Position numbers and translations under genes: made by a program
Notes under the pieces: generated by a model
The model's input: only the letters and a program-made list of their open reading frames with translations
Databases searched by the model: none
What the model was told of the DNA's origin: nothing
NCBI RefSeq assembly: GCF_000426685.1
Contig: NZ_AUFV01000012.1
Location: 86,658 to 150,657, forward strand
From: Solimonas flava DSM 18980
GTDB lineage: Bacteria > Pseudomonadota > Gammaproteobacteria > Nevskiales > Nevskiaceae
DNA length: 64,000 nucleotides
Direction: 5' to 3'
Part shown: positions 26,594 through 35,722 of the stretch, piece after piece
Layout of the letters: the number at the start of each line of letters is the position of its first letter
How positions within the stretch are numbered: the first letter of the stretch is position 1

Positions 26594-29500
26594 TCAGGGC
26601 ACGCCGGGTGCCGGACGGACCGCGTCGACGTCCTCGTCGGCGCCGACTTCCTTCTGGCGATGCTCGGCGGCGAGCCACAGGTACATCGCCGGCACCACGA
26701 ACAGCGTGAACAGCGTGCCGATCGAGATGCCGGTGAAGATCACCAGACCCATGTGGTTGCGGCCGACGGCGCCGGCACCGGTGGCGATCACCAGCGGCAC
26801 GACCGACAGCACCATCGCCGCCGTCGTCATCAGGATCGGACGCAGACGGATGCCGGCCGCGGCCGTCACCGCGTCCCACTTCGAGCGGCCGGCTTTCTGC
26901 TCGTCGTTGGCGAACTGCACGATCAGGATGCCGTGCTTGGCGATCAGGCCGATCAGCGTGACGAGGCCGACTTCCGTGTAGATGTTCAGCGTCGCCTTCT
27001 TGACGCCCCAGAAGATGAACACCATCGCGCCGAAGATCGCCATCGGCACCGACATCATCACGATCAGCGGATCGCGGAAGCTGCCGAACTGCGCGGCGAG
27101 CGCGAGGAAGATGATGATGACGGCGAACGCGAAGGTCAGCGCGAACGAGCTCGACTCCTGTATGTACTGCCGCGACTGGCCGGCGTAGTCGACGGTATAG
27201 CCGAGCGGCGCCATCTCGTCGGCGAGGCCGCGCAGGTACGTCAGCGCATCGCCGAGCGTGACGCCGGCGAACGCGTTCGGCACCGCCGAGAACGTCGCCG
27301 AGTTCAGCTGCTGGAAGTGGCTGATGCGCGTCGGGATCGCCTCGGTCTTCATCGAGATCACCGTCGACGCCGGTACCACCGCGCCGCTCGCGGTACGGAT
27401 GTAGTAGTCCTTCAGCTGCTCCGGATTGATGCGGTCGAACTGCTGGACCTGCGGGATGACCTTGTACGAGCGACCCGAGATGCTGAAGTAGTTGACGTAG
27501 CCGCCGCCGAGCATCGCGCCGAGCGCGCTGCCGACGTCCTGCATCGTCAGGCCCAGCGCCGCGACCTTGTTGCGGTCGACATTGACCGTCACCTGCGGCT
27601 TGTCGATCTTCAGATCGGTATCGATGTAGAAGAACTTGCCGCTGGCCTGGGCCTTGGCGAGGATGCGCTGCGCGACCTCGTCGAGGTTGGCGAACGGCTC
27701 GGTCGTGCCGAGCACGAACGCGACCGGCGTGTTGACGCCGCCGGTGCCGACCGGCAGCGGCGGCGGCAGCGACGCGTACACGGTCGCGCCGGCGACGCCG
27801 TTGACCTCGTTCTGCAGGATCGGCTGCAGCTGGCCGGCGGTCATCTCACGCTGGTCCCAGGGCTTGAGGATGATGCCGGACAGCGTCGTGTTCTGGCCGT
27901 TGACGCCGGTGAACTGGAACACCTGCTGGTGCTCCGGATGCGAGGCGATGATGTCGTAGATCTGCTTGCTGTACCCGCGCATCTGCTGCGTCGAGGCGTT
28001 CGGCAGCGAGTAGCCGTAGACGATCATGAAGCTCTGATCTTCCTCCGGCGCCAGCTCCTGCTGCGACATCTTCACCATCACGAAGATCAGCGCGATGATG
28101 ATGAAACCGAACGTCACCACTGCCGGCCAGCCCTTGAGGATCGCACCGAGCATGCGCTCGTAGCGGCTGCGCGCCCACTCGAAGTTGCGGTCGATCAGCT
28201 TGACCAGCCGGCTCTCCTGGTGCTCCTGCTTGAGGAAGCGCGAGGCCAGCATCGGCGACAGCGTCAGCGCCACCACCGCCGAGACGCCGACGGCGCCGGC
28301 CAGCGTGAACGCGAACTCCGAGAACAGCGAGCCGGTCAGGCCGCCCTGGAAGCCGATCGGCACGTAGACCGCGATCAGCACCACCGAGATCGCGATGATC
28401 GGACCGGCCAGTTCGCGCGCGCCGATCAGCGCCGCCTGCATCGGCGTCTTGCCTTCCTTCAGATGTCGATCGACGTTCTCGACGACGATGATCGCGTCGT
28501 CGACGACCAGGCCGATCGCCAGCACCAGCGCCAGCAGCGTCAGCAGATTGATCGAGTAGCCGAGCACCAGCATGATGAAGAAGCCGCCGATCAGCGACAG
28601 CGGAATCGCCAGCGCCGGAATCAGCACCGAGCGCGGCGCGCCGAGGAACAGGAAGATCACCAGCGTGACGATCACCAGCGCTTCGATCAGCGTCTTGATG
28701 ACCTCGTCGATGGCGTTGTTGATGTAGTCGGTGGCGTCGTAGTTGATCTTGCCGTTGATGCCGGCCGGCAGCTGCGCCTGGATGTCCGGGAACGCGTCGC
28801 GGACCTTCTTGATCACTTCCAGCACGTTGGCTTCGGGCGCGACCTTGATGCCGACGAACACGGCCTGCTTGTCGTCCATCAGCGCGTCGAAGTCGTACTG
28901 CTCGGCGCCGAGCGTGACGTTGGCGACATCCTGCAGCCGCACCACCGAGATGCCGCTCTGCTTGACGACGAGCTGCTTGAACTCCTCGACGGTGTGCAGA
29001 TCGGTGCCGGCGGTGATGTCGACCGTCACCATCTGGCCCTTGGTGCTGCCGAGCGCCGAGATGTAGTTGTTGGCCGACAGCGCCGTGTAGATGTCCTGCG
29101 CGGTCAGGCCGTGTGCGGCGAGCTTGGCCGGATCGAGCCAGGCGCGCAGCGCGAACTGCCGCTCGCCGAGGATCTCGGCCAGCTGCACGCCGGGAATCGT
29201 CTGCAGCTTCGGCTTGACGACGCGGATCAGGTAGTCGGTGATCTTGTTGCCCGGCAGCGTCTCGCTGGAGAAGCCGAGATACATCGAGTCGGTCGATTCG
29301 CCGGTCGACACGGTGATGACCGGCTGCTGCGACTGCGGCGGCAGCTGGTTCAGCACCGAGTTGACCTTGGCGCTGATCTCGGTCAGCGCGCGGTTCGAGT
29401 CGTAGTTGAGCTGCAGGCTGGCGGTGATCGTGCTGGTGCCGGCCAGGCTCGTCGAGCTCATGTAGTCGATGCCCTGCGCCTGCGCGATCGCCGCCTCCAG

Positions 29501-29698
29501 CGGCGTGGTGATGAAGCCGGCGATGACGTCGGAGTTGGCGCCGTAGTACTGCGTGGTCACCGTGACCGTGGCGATTTCCGACTGCGGGAACTCGCGCACC
29601 GGCAGCTGCGCGAGCGCGCGCAGGCCGAGCACGAGGATCAGCAGGCTCACCACGGTCGCCAGGACCGGGTTGCGGATGAAGATGTCAGTGAATTTCAT
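26594..29698 (-). CDS. RND efflux permease, HAE1 family
   Basis: 1034 residues, the size of AcrB/MexB-type inner membrane pumps. N-terminal MKFTDIFIRNPVLATVVSLL, the proton-relay aspartates in TM4 (GLVVDDAIIVVENVDRH) and twelve membrane helices in two halves, each followed by a large periplasmic loop. It is the last gene of tetR-OMF-MFP-RND; 22 bases follow the MFP stop. The substrate cannot be predicted from sequence. Confidence 0.95.
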   Translation of the reverse strand: MKFTDIFIRNPVLATVVSLLILVLGLRALAQLPVREFPQSEIATVTVTTQYYGANSDVIAGFITTPLEAAIAQAQGIDYMSSTSLAGTSTITASLQLNYDSNRALTEISAKVNSVLNQLPPQSQQPVITVSTGESTDSMYLGFSSETLPGNKITDYLIRVVKPKLQTIPGVQLAEILGERQFALRAWLDPAKLAAHGLTAQDIYTALSANNYISALGSTKGQMVTVDITAGTDLHTVEEFKQLVVKQSGISVVRLQDVANVTLGAEQYDFDALMDDKQAVFVGIKVAPEANVLEVIKKVRDAFPDIQAQLPAGINGKINYDATDYINNAIDEVIKTLIEALVIVTLVIFLFLGAPRSVLIPALAIPLSLIGGFFIMLVLGYSINLLTLLALVLAIGLVVDDAIIVVENVDRHLKEGKTPMQAALIGARELAGPIIAISVVLIAVYVPIGFQGGLTGSLFSEFAFTLAGAVGVSAVVALTLSPMLASRFLKQEHQESRLVKLIDRNFEWARSRYERMLGAILKGWPAVVTFGFIIIALIFVMVKMSQQELAPEEDQSFMIVYGYSLPNASTQQMRGYSKQIYDIIASHPEHQQVFQFTGVNGQNTTLSGIILKPWDQREMTAGQLQPILQNEVNGVAGATVYASLPPPLPVGTGGVNTPVAFVLGTTEPFANLDEVAQRILAKAQASGKFFYIDTDLKIDKPQVTVNVDRNKVAALGLTMQDVGSALGAMLGGGYVNYFSISGRSYKVIPQVQQFDRINPEQLKDYYIRTASGAVVPASTVISMKTEAIPTRISHFQQLNSATFSAVPNAFAGVTLGDALTYLRGLADEMAPLGYTVDYAGQSRQYIQESSSFALTFAFAVIIIFLALAAQFGSFRDPLIVMMSVPMAIFGAMVFIFWGVKKATLNIYTEVGLVTLIGLIAKHGILIVQFANDEQKAGRSKWDAVTAAAGIRLRPILMTTAAMVLSVVPLVIATGAGAVGRNHMGLVIFTGISIGTLFTLFVVPAMYLWLAAEHRQKEVGADEDVDAVRPAPGVP

Positions 29699-29720
29699 GG
29701 CTGCGCCCCGGGCGGCCTCT

Positions 29721-30926
29721 TCATTCTTCGGTCGGCCGCGGATCGGCCTCGTTCAGCGGCTGCACCTTGTTGTCGATGGTCACCGCCGTGCCGGTCTTGA
29801 GCTTGAGCTGGCCGCTGGTGACGACTTCGTCGCCCGCCTTCAGACCCTTCAGGATCGCGATCTGGTCGCCGCGCGTCGGACCGACGGTGACGAAGACCTG
29901 CTTGGCGACCGGCATGTCGCCGGTCGGCTGCGGCATGCCGTTGGCCGCGGCCGCCGCGTCGCCTTCCTCGCTGCCCATCTTCCTGGCGCGCTCGGCCTGC
30001 TCGGCCTTCAGCTGATCGGCCGTGGTGATGACGAACACCGTCTCGCCGTACGGGTTGAAGGTGATCGCCGTCTGCGGCAGCGTCAGGTAGTTCTGCGGCT
30101 CGCCGATGTTGATCGTGACGTTCGCGTACATGCCCGGCAGCAGCTGGCGCTTGGGGTTCTTCAGCGTGGCGCGCACCTGCACGTTGCGCGTGTCGGTATC
30201 GACCTTCGGGTCGATCGCCGAAATCTCGCCCTTGAACTCCAGATCCGGATAGGTATCGCTGCGCGCGCTGACCACCTGGCCGACCGCAATCTGGGCGAGC
30301 GCCTGCTGCGGCAGCGTGAAATCGACGTAGATCGGGTCGAGCTGCTGCAGCGTGACGATCTTGGCGCCGGGCGCGACGTACTGGCCCGGATCGACGGCGC
30401 GAATGCCGAGCTGGCCGGCGAACGGCGCGCGGATCGACTTCTTGTCGACCAGCGCCTGCTGTTCGGCGAGCTGCGCCTTCGCGGTCTTCAGGTTGGCGGC
30501 GCTGGTGTCGTAGCTGGCCTGACTGATCGCCTGCGCGTCGAGCTGCTGACGGTCGCGCTCGGCGATCGTCTGCGCGAGCTCGGCGCTGGCCTTGAGCGAC
30601 GCCAGCTTGGCGATGTCGTCGGCAGCGCGCAACTGCACGAGCAGCGTGCCGGCCTTGACCTCCTGGCCCGACTGGAAGTGGATGTCCTCGACGATGCCGG
30701 CCACTTCGTTCGACAGATCGGCGCCGCGCACCGCGCGCAGGCTGCCGATCGCGGTCAGCGTCTGCCGCCATGGCTGCTCGCCGGCCTTGATGGTCGAGAT
30801 CGTCTGTTTCTGGATGCCCATGGCCTTGAAGCCCTGGACCGTCATGTACATCTTGGCGCCCCAGACGCCGGCCACGACGACGACCAGCGCGACGACGACG
30901 AGGAGGAGTGTTCCCCAGCGTTTCAT
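29721..30926 (-). CDS. RND efflux periplasmic adaptor (membrane fusion protein)
   Basis: 401 residues from the ATG at 30926, which has GGGGA 6 bases upstream; an in-frame TTG further up is rejected. An N-terminal membrane anchor (LLLVVVALVVVVAGVWG) is followed by lipoyl/hairpin and beta-barrel domains of the HlyD/MdtA type (GIVEDIHFQSGQEVKAGTLL, IRAPFAGQLGIRAVDPGQYV). It links the RND pump to the outer membrane channel. A 30-residue insertion rich in E, K and A (about 314-345) is less usual. Confidence 0.95.
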   Translation of the reverse strand: MKRWGTLLLVVVALVVVVAGVWGAKMYMTVQGFKAMGIQKQTISTIKAGEQPWRQTLTAIGSLRAVRGADLSNEVAGIVEDIHFQSGQEVKAGTLLVQLRAADDIAKLASLKASAELAQTIAERDRQQLDAQAISQASYDTSAANLKTAKAQLAEQQALVDKKSIRAPFAGQLGIRAVDPGQYVAPGAKIVTLQQLDPIYVDFTLPQQALAQIAVGQVVSARSDTYPDLEFKGEISAIDPKVDTDTRNVQVRATLKNPKRQLLPGMYANVTINIGEPQNYLTLPQTAITFNPYGETVFVITTADQLKAEQAERARKMGSEEGDAAAAANGMPQPTGDMPVAKQVFVTVGPTRGDQIAILKGLKAGDEVVTSGQLKLKTGTAVTIDNKVQPLNEADPRPTEE

Positions 30927-30999
30927 GTGTTTCCCCAAACCGATGCGTTTTTGACTGCGTTATTGCTGCGAACCGGGCGCCGCCCGACGACGGCCGACG

Positions 31000-32481
31000 C
31001 TATTGCGCCGAGGCCGTCGCCGGCGGCGCGGTGCGGTTCCACCACCCGCCACCGAGCGCCTGGAACAGCGCCGCGGTGTCGCGGAAGCGCGCGGCCTGCG
31101 CGCTGATGAAATTGATCTTGGCCTGCTGGTGCTGCTGCTGCGCGACGAGCACGTTGACGTAGCCGACCGCGCCGGCGCGATACGAGCGCTGCACCAGATC
31201 GAGGTTCTTCTCGGCACTGCTCAGCGCCGCGTGCCGCGACTGCAGCGCCTGCGCGTCGTTGTCGAGCGCGTGCAGGCTGTCCGAGACATCGGCGAACGCC
31301 TGCAGCACGGTCTGCTGATAGCTCGCCAGCGCCTGATCGTAGGCGGCGACCGCCGCCCGCTTGCGCGCGCGCAGCTCGCCGCCGTGGAAGATCGGCGCGG
31401 TGAGCCCCGCGGCCACCGACCACACCTCGCTCGCCGACTTGAACAGGTCGGCGTCGCGCGCCGCCTGCGAGCCGTAGCTGCCGCTGAGGGTCAGGCTCGG
31501 ATACAGATTGGCCGTCGCCACGCCGACGTTCGCCGACGCGGTGTGCAACTGCGCCTCGGCGGCGCGGATGTCCGGCCGCTGCTGCGCGAGCTGCGACGGC
31601 AGCGACAGCGGAATCTGTTGCGGCAGCTTGAGCTGCGCCAGATCGAGCACCGCCGCGTCCTGCTCGGACGGCAGGCGGCCGAGATAGACGGCGAGCTGGC
31701 TGCGCACCTGGGCGAGCTGCTGGCGCAGCGCCGGCAGCGTCGAGCGGATGTCCTCCAGCTGGGTGCGCGAGGACAGCACGTCGGTCAGCGCCACACCGCC
31801 GAGCTCGTACTGCTTCTCGGTGATGCGCAGCTGTTCCTCGAGCGCCTTGACGATGTCCTCGGTCGCCGTCACCTGCTCCTGCAGCGAGGCTTCCTGCACG
31901 GTCGCCGCGACCACGTTGGAGGCCAGCGTCAGATAGGTGCCTTCGAGCTGGTACTGCTGATAGTCGGCCTGCGCCGCCTGCGCCTCGACCGAGCGGCGCA
32001 CGCCGCCGAACAGGTCCAGCGTGTACGAAACGTCGACCGACGCGCCGTAGACGTTGTAGATGTAGCTGGTGCCGCTGGTCGAGCTGATCGACTTCTGGCG
32101 CGCCACCGAGGCGCCGCCGTCAACGCGCGGATAGTAGCCGCCGACCGCGGCGTTGAGATTCTCCTGCGCCTGCCGCAGCGCGGCCTGCGCCGCCGTCACC
32201 GTCGGGCTGTGCGCGAAAGCCTGCTCGACGCGCTGGCGCACCAGCTCGGAACCGAACAGTTCCCACCACTGCGCCGGGATCGCGGCGCCCGGCTGCAAGG
32301 CCTGCGCCTCGCCGCCCGGCACGCCGGTCGCCGCCGTCTGCGCCGGCAGCGCATCGGCCGTGTAGCGCTCGGCCTTGGGCGCGTCGGGCGTCTTGAAGTC
32401 GGGGCCGACGGCGCAGCCGGCGAGCACGGCGACGGTCGCAGCGGTCGCGAGCGCGAGACGGGTCTTAGCAAATGTACGCAT
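31000..32481 (-). CDS. outer membrane factor lipoprotein of RND efflux (NodT family)
   Basis: 493 residues with lipoprotein signal VAVLAGCAVGPDF at the N-terminus and two OEP repeats typical of OprM/NodT channels. The ATG at 32481 has GAGG 7 bases upstream and lies inside the end of the tetR gene (17-base overlap). It would trimerise into the outer membrane exit duct for the pump encoded downstream. The gap of 73 bases to the adaptor gene holds no terminator. Confidence 0.93.
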   Translation of the reverse strand: MRTFAKTRLALATAATVAVLAGCAVGPDFKTPDAPKAERYTADALPAQTAATGVPGGEAQALQPGAAIPAQWWELFGSELVRQRVEQAFAHSPTVTAAQAALRQAQENLNAAVGGYYPRVDGGASVARQKSISSTSGTSYIYNVYGASVDVSYTLDLFGGVRRSVEAQAAQADYQQYQLEGTYLTLASNVVAATVQEASLQEQVTATEDIVKALEEQLRITEKQYELGGVALTDVLSSRTQLEDIRSTLPALRQQLAQVRSQLAVYLGRLPSEQDAAVLDLAQLKLPQQIPLSLPSQLAQQRPDIRAAEAQLHTASANVGVATANLYPSLTLSGSYGSQAARDADLFKSASEVWSVAAGLTAPIFHGGELRARKRAAVAAYDQALASYQQTVLQAFADVSDSLHALDNDAQALQSRHAALSSAEKNLDLVQRSYRAGAVGYVNVLVAQQQHQQAKINFISAQAARFRDTAALFQALGGGWWNRTAPPATASAQ

Positions 32482-33187
32482 GCAGCACCTCTTTGCAGAT
32501 TCGTTCGGCCAGCGCGTCGAGCGCGGCGTGATCGGTGGAATCGGCGAGCGGCTTCCAGCCCAGGCCATTCAGCAGCTCGCTGATGTGACGCAGCATCAAG
32601 TGGTAGGGCTCGCTGATGCCGTGCTGCTCCAGCAGACCCTTGGTATGCACGATCGAGTGCATGCCGATCGCCAGCGCCCACGGCGCCAGGCAAAACTCGT
32701 CCGGACGCAAACCGCGCAGGTCGAGATCACCGTTGCCGACGGCCTCTTCGATCAGCTCCAGCGTCGCCTGCCGCAGCGGCGCATTGGCCTCGATGCAGGC
32801 CTGACGCCGCGCCGCCGGCGCCGCCGTCCAGACCACCTCGGTGAAGGCGAACTGGAGCAGACGGAAATGTTCCGGGCTGCGCCGTGCGTACAGCATGTCG
32901 GCGACGGCGAAGCCGAGCATCCGGTCGCGCGTGCTCGCCCTCCACTGACTGACGCGCTGGAACATGTCCACCCTCTCCTGCGCTTCCTCGCTGGCCAGCG
33001 CCACGAGCAGGTCTTCCTTGGACACGAAATGCTGATACAGCGTGCCGACCGCGTAGTCGCACATCTCGGCGACCCGGCTCATCTGCAGGTTCAGCAGGCC
33101 TTCCTGGCGGATCAGATCGCGCGCGGCACCGAGGAAGAGCTGTTCACGCCCCGCCACCTCCCGCCGTCGCCGCTCGCGAGTGCCCAT
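32465..33187 (-). CDS. TetR-family regulator of the efflux operon
   Basis: 240 residues. The TetR helix-turn-helix lies at about 30-62 (LQMSRVAEMCDYAVGTLYQHFVSKED is split across its core helices). Unusually the regulator is the first gene of the operon it should control and overlaps the outer membrane gene, so repression would be autogenous. A palindrome at 33217-33229 overlaps the predicted transcription start. The inducer is unknown. Confidence 0.92.
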   Translation of the reverse strand: MGTRERRRREVAGREQLFLGAARDLIRQEGLLNLQMSRVAEMCDYAVGTLYQHFVSKEDLLVALASEEAQERVDMFQRVSQWRASTRDRMLGFAVADMLYARRSPEHFRLLQFAFTEVVWTAAPAARRQACIEANAPLRQATLELIEEAVGNGDLDLRGLRPDEFCLAPWALAIGMHSIVHTKGLLEQHGISEPYHLMLRHISELLNGLGWKPLADSTDHAALDALAERICKEVLHAYIC

Positions 33188-33216
33188 GTTCCACGTCCCG
33201 AATGAGGCGCGGATTC

Positions 33217-33229
33217 TGAATTCGATTCA
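33217..33229. promoter_or_regulatory. candidate TetR operator
   Basis: TGAAT-TCG-ATTCA, arms of 5 with a 3-base centre, directly downstream of the -10 element at 33231-33236 where a repressor would block RNA polymerase. A second inverted repeat TGTCA-N6-TGACA (33243-33258) overlaps the -35. Confidence 0.5.
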
Positions 33230-33230
33230 A

Positions 33231-33259
33231 ATTCTGAGCAACTGTCACATTCCTGACAA
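33231..33259 (-). promoter_or_regulatory. sigma-70 promoter of the tetR-efflux operon
   Basis: Minus strand TTGTCA (33254-33259), 17-base spacer, CAGAAT (33231-33236): 5 of 6 and 4 of 6 matches to consensus at ideal spacing. It lies between the tetR start at 33187 and the rsmB stop at 33270, the only gap available to start the operon. Confidence 0.65.
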
Positions 33260-33269
33260 GCGCTCCCTC

Positions 33270-34586
33270 TCAGCCGACGCGACGCAGGCGGGCCGCGAAA
33301 AATCCGTCAGTATCATGAAGATGCGGCAGCAGCCGCAGATAGGGCGAATCGAGGTGCAGGGCCGGCACGGCAAGCGTGTCGGCGGCCGCTTCGAGCGAAA
33401 AATCCGGATTCTCGCGCAAGAAGGCCTCGACCACGGCCTCGTTCTCGGCGGCGAACACGCTGCAGGTTCCATAGACCAGGCGTCCGCCGGGCCGCACGAG
33501 GCGCGCCGCGGCAGCGAGGATTGCGCCCTGCTCGCGGGCCAGCGCCGGCAGGTCGAGCGGTCGCAGCCGCAGCTCCGGATTGCGCCGCCAGGTGCCGCTG
33601 CCCGAGCACGGCGCATCGACCAGCAGCGCATCGCAGCGCCCGGCCTGACGCGCACTCCAGTCGTCGTCCGGCAGCGTGCGGGTGCGCACGATCGTCAGGC
33701 CGGCCCGCGCCGCGCGCGGCGCCAGGCGCGACAGGCGCGCGGCCGATACATCGAGCGCCCACAGCTCGCCGCGATCGCCCATCGCCGCGCCGAGCGCCAG
33801 CGTCTTGCCGCCGGCGCCGGCGCAGAAATCGACCACGCGTTCGCCACCGCCCGCGCCGAGCAAGGCGCCGAGCAGCTGGCTGCCCTCGTCCTGCGGTTCG
33901 ATCCAGCCTTCGCGCCAGGCGCGCGTGTTCTGCAGCGCGGCGCGGCGCGCCAGCCGCAGGCCGGTCGCCGCATACGGCGTCGGCTGCGCGACCATGCCGG
34001 CCTCCGCCAGCGCCGCCTGCGCCTGCGCGCGCGTCGCCTTCAGCGTGTTGACGCGCAGATCGACCGGCGCCTCGCGATTGAGCGCCAGCGCCAGTTGGCG
34101 CGCCGCGGCGGCGCCGTACTGCGCGCACCAGGCTTCCCATGCCGGCGCCGGCACGTTGCCGCGCTCGGCCTCGGTCAGGGTCTGCGCGTCGAACCCGTCG
34201 CGCCGCGCGATCGCGTCATCGAGCGCCGCACCGGCGACCGCGCGCAGCGCCTCGGCCGAGAGGTCCGGCAGCTCAAGCGCGTGCAGCGCCAGCAGCGTCG
34301 CCGCCGAGGCCTCGTCACCGGCCATGCGCTGCAGGCGCATCGCGTCGCGCAACACGCCGTAGACCAGCGCGCCGACCAGCGCGCGATCGCGGCCGCCCAT
34401 CTCGCGATGTTCGCGAAACCAGGCCTGCAGGCTGGCGTCGGCGTTGCGCTGCTCGCGCCAGACCGCGTCGAGCACGGCGAGCGCCGCCCGCCATTGCGGC
34501 GCACGCAGGCGCCGGGGCTCGGTGGCGGCCGTCACGGGCAGCGCCCGCGCGGACAGAAAATGACCGTTCGTCGGATCATCGACCAC
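33270..34586 (-). CDS. rsmB: RsmB-type 16S rRNA m5C methyltransferase
   Basis: 438 residues of the RsmB/Nop2 family. An N-terminal NusB-like helical domain (about 25-145) precedes the methyltransferase domain with VVDFCAGAGGKTLAL (SAM site), DAPCSGSGTWRRNPE (motif IV) and GTCSVFAAENE (catalytic Cys). RsmB methylates C967 of 16S rRNA. The GTG at 34586 gives the longest frame; a GTG at 34535 is also possible. Related family members (RsmF, generic Fmu) cannot be ruled out. Confidence 0.85.
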   Translation of the reverse strand: MVDDPTNGHFLSARALPVTAATEPRRLRAPQWRAALAVLDAVWREQRNADASLQAWFREHREMGGRDRALVGALVYGVLRDAMRLQRMAGDEASAATLLALHALELPDLSAEALRAVAGAALDDAIARRDGFDAQTLTEAERGNVPAPAWEAWCAQYGAAAARQLALALNREAPVDLRVNTLKATRAQAQAALAEAGMVAQPTPYAATGLRLARRAALQNTRAWREGWIEPQDEGSQLLGALLGAGGGERVVDFCAGAGGKTLALGAAMGDRGELWALDVSAARLSRLAPRAARAGLTIVRTRTLPDDDWSARQAGRCDALLVDAPCSGSGTWRRNPELRLRPLDLPALAREQGAILAAAARLVRPGGRLVYGTCSVFAAENEAVVEAFLRENPDFSLEAAADTLAVPALHLDSPYLRLLPHLHDTDGFFAARLRRVG

Positions 34587-34696
34587 AACCTATTGTGTTG
34601 GATATGGGGCAGTGCCACGATCGGTCGTGGCTGGCCGACCGTATGCCTGGGGGTTTACGGGGCCGCCATAGTTCCAAGCTTGAAAGGAGAAGTGCC

Positions 34697-34756
34697 ATGG
34701 CTGCCGCGAAGAAAGCGAAGAAAGCTGCTCCGAAGAAAGCTGCGAAGAAAAAGTAA
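34697..34756 (+). CDS. 19-residue lysine/alanine-rich peptide
   Basis: MAAAKKAKKAAPKKAAKKK, then TAA. It has an excellent ribosome binding site (AAAGGAGA, 7 bases from ATG) and its own terminator 62 bases downstream (34818-34845), and it stands alone between divergent rsmB and the receiver gene. The composition is that of the tail of histone H1-like proteins; binding to nucleic acid is likely by charge alone. The leader contains GCCACGA-TCGG-TCGTGGC (34614-34631). Too short for standard gene finders; I judge it real from signals, not homology. Confidence 0.6.
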   Translation: MAAAKKAKKAAPKKAAKKK

Positions 34757-34817
34757 GTTTAAGGCCCGCAACTTGGGCGCGGCGCCTCCCGGCTCCGCGC
34801 TCATTTTGTCTGCAGCG

Positions 34818-34845
34818 AACGGCGACGCCTCCCGCGTCGCCGTTT
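34818..34845 (+). terminator. terminator of the small peptide gene
   Basis: AACGGCGACGC - CTCCC - GCGTCGCCGTT followed by TTGCGTT: an 11-base perfect stem with a short T-run on the plus strand. Confidence 0.7.
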
Positions 34846-34998
34846 GCGTTGGTGCGCTCGAAAACGCGGACCGCTCGCCGCTCGTCCCGCCGCCGCCCCC
34901 TTCCGCTCGATGCGACAGCCCTGCGCGCTGCACAGGGGACGGGCGCGATGCTAGATTCGCGGCCGAACCACCAAACGCTTTTCCGGGGGGAAAACGCG

Positions 34999-35694
34999 AT
35001 GCACAGGACCGCTCTGGTCGTCGACGATTCGAAATCGGCGCGCTTCGCGCTGCGCCGCTACCTCGAAGGCCATGCCTTCAAGGTCGACACCGCCGACAGT
35101 GCCCAGCAGGCCTATCTCGCGCTTCAGCAGCAGCGCCCGGATCTGATCTTCCTCGACCACATCATGCCGGGCATCGACGGCTTCGAGGCGCTGCGCCAGC
35201 TCAAGCAGGACCCGGAGACCGCGGCGATCCCGGTCATCATCTGCTCGTCGAACGAGGGCGAGGCCTTCGTCGCCGAAGCCCGCGAACAGGGCGCCGTCGA
35301 CGTGCTGCCGAAGCCGCCGACGCCGGAACTGCTGCAGCGTGTGCTCGCCTCGGTCGAGCAGCAAGCCAGCGAACAGGCGATCGCGCAAAGTCTGGCCGCG
35401 GCCGGGCCGGCGGACGACGCCGGCGATGCGGAAGCGGCCGTGCCGGCGCCGCCGGCCGCCGACTACAGCGCCGAACTCGCCGAGCTGCGCGACCTGCTGC
35501 GCGCCACCGAAGCACGGCTGCCGCCGTCGGAGCAGCTCGCGCAGCTCGACGCCCGCATCGGCGAGCTCGAGCGCCGCATCGATCACGAACTGGTCGCGCT
35601 GCGCGGCCAGCTGACGCGCGACATCGAGGAGGTCACGCAGCGCGTGCTCGGCCAGGTGTCCGACGCCCTGCTGCGCGCGCTCGGTCGCAGCTGA
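34999..35694 (+). CDS. response-regulator receiver protein with coiled-coil tail
   Basis: 231 residues from the ATG at 34999 with GGGGGGA upstream. Receiver domain about 3-120: acidic pair in LVVDDSKSAR, phosphoacceptor in IFLDHIMPGIDG, CSSNEG and the lysine in VLPKPPTP. The C-terminal half has a linker rich in A and P and a helical LAELRDLLRATEARL...IGELERRIDHEL segment, probably a coiled coil; no DNA-binding or enzymatic domain. No histidine kinase is nearby, so it is an orphan regulator acting by protein contacts. Confidence 0.85.
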   Translation: MHRTALVVDDSKSARFALRRYLEGHAFKVDTADSAQQAYLALQQQRPDLIFLDHIMPGIDGFEALRQLKQDPETAAIPVIICSSNEGEAFVAEAREQGAVDVLPKPPTPELLQRVLASVEQQASEQAIAQSLAAAGPADDAGDAEAAVPAPPAADYSAELAELRDLLRATEARLPPSEQLAQLDARIGELERRIDHELVALRGQLTRDIEEVTQRVLGQVSDALLRALGRS

Positions 35695-35722
35695 GCGCAC
35701 GCCGTCTCAGCGCGCGCCGGAC

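Noticed and set aside
26660..29800. 1046-codon open frame on the plus strand opposite the RND permease
   Set aside because: It mirrors the permease codons; it has no membrane or other recognisable pattern.
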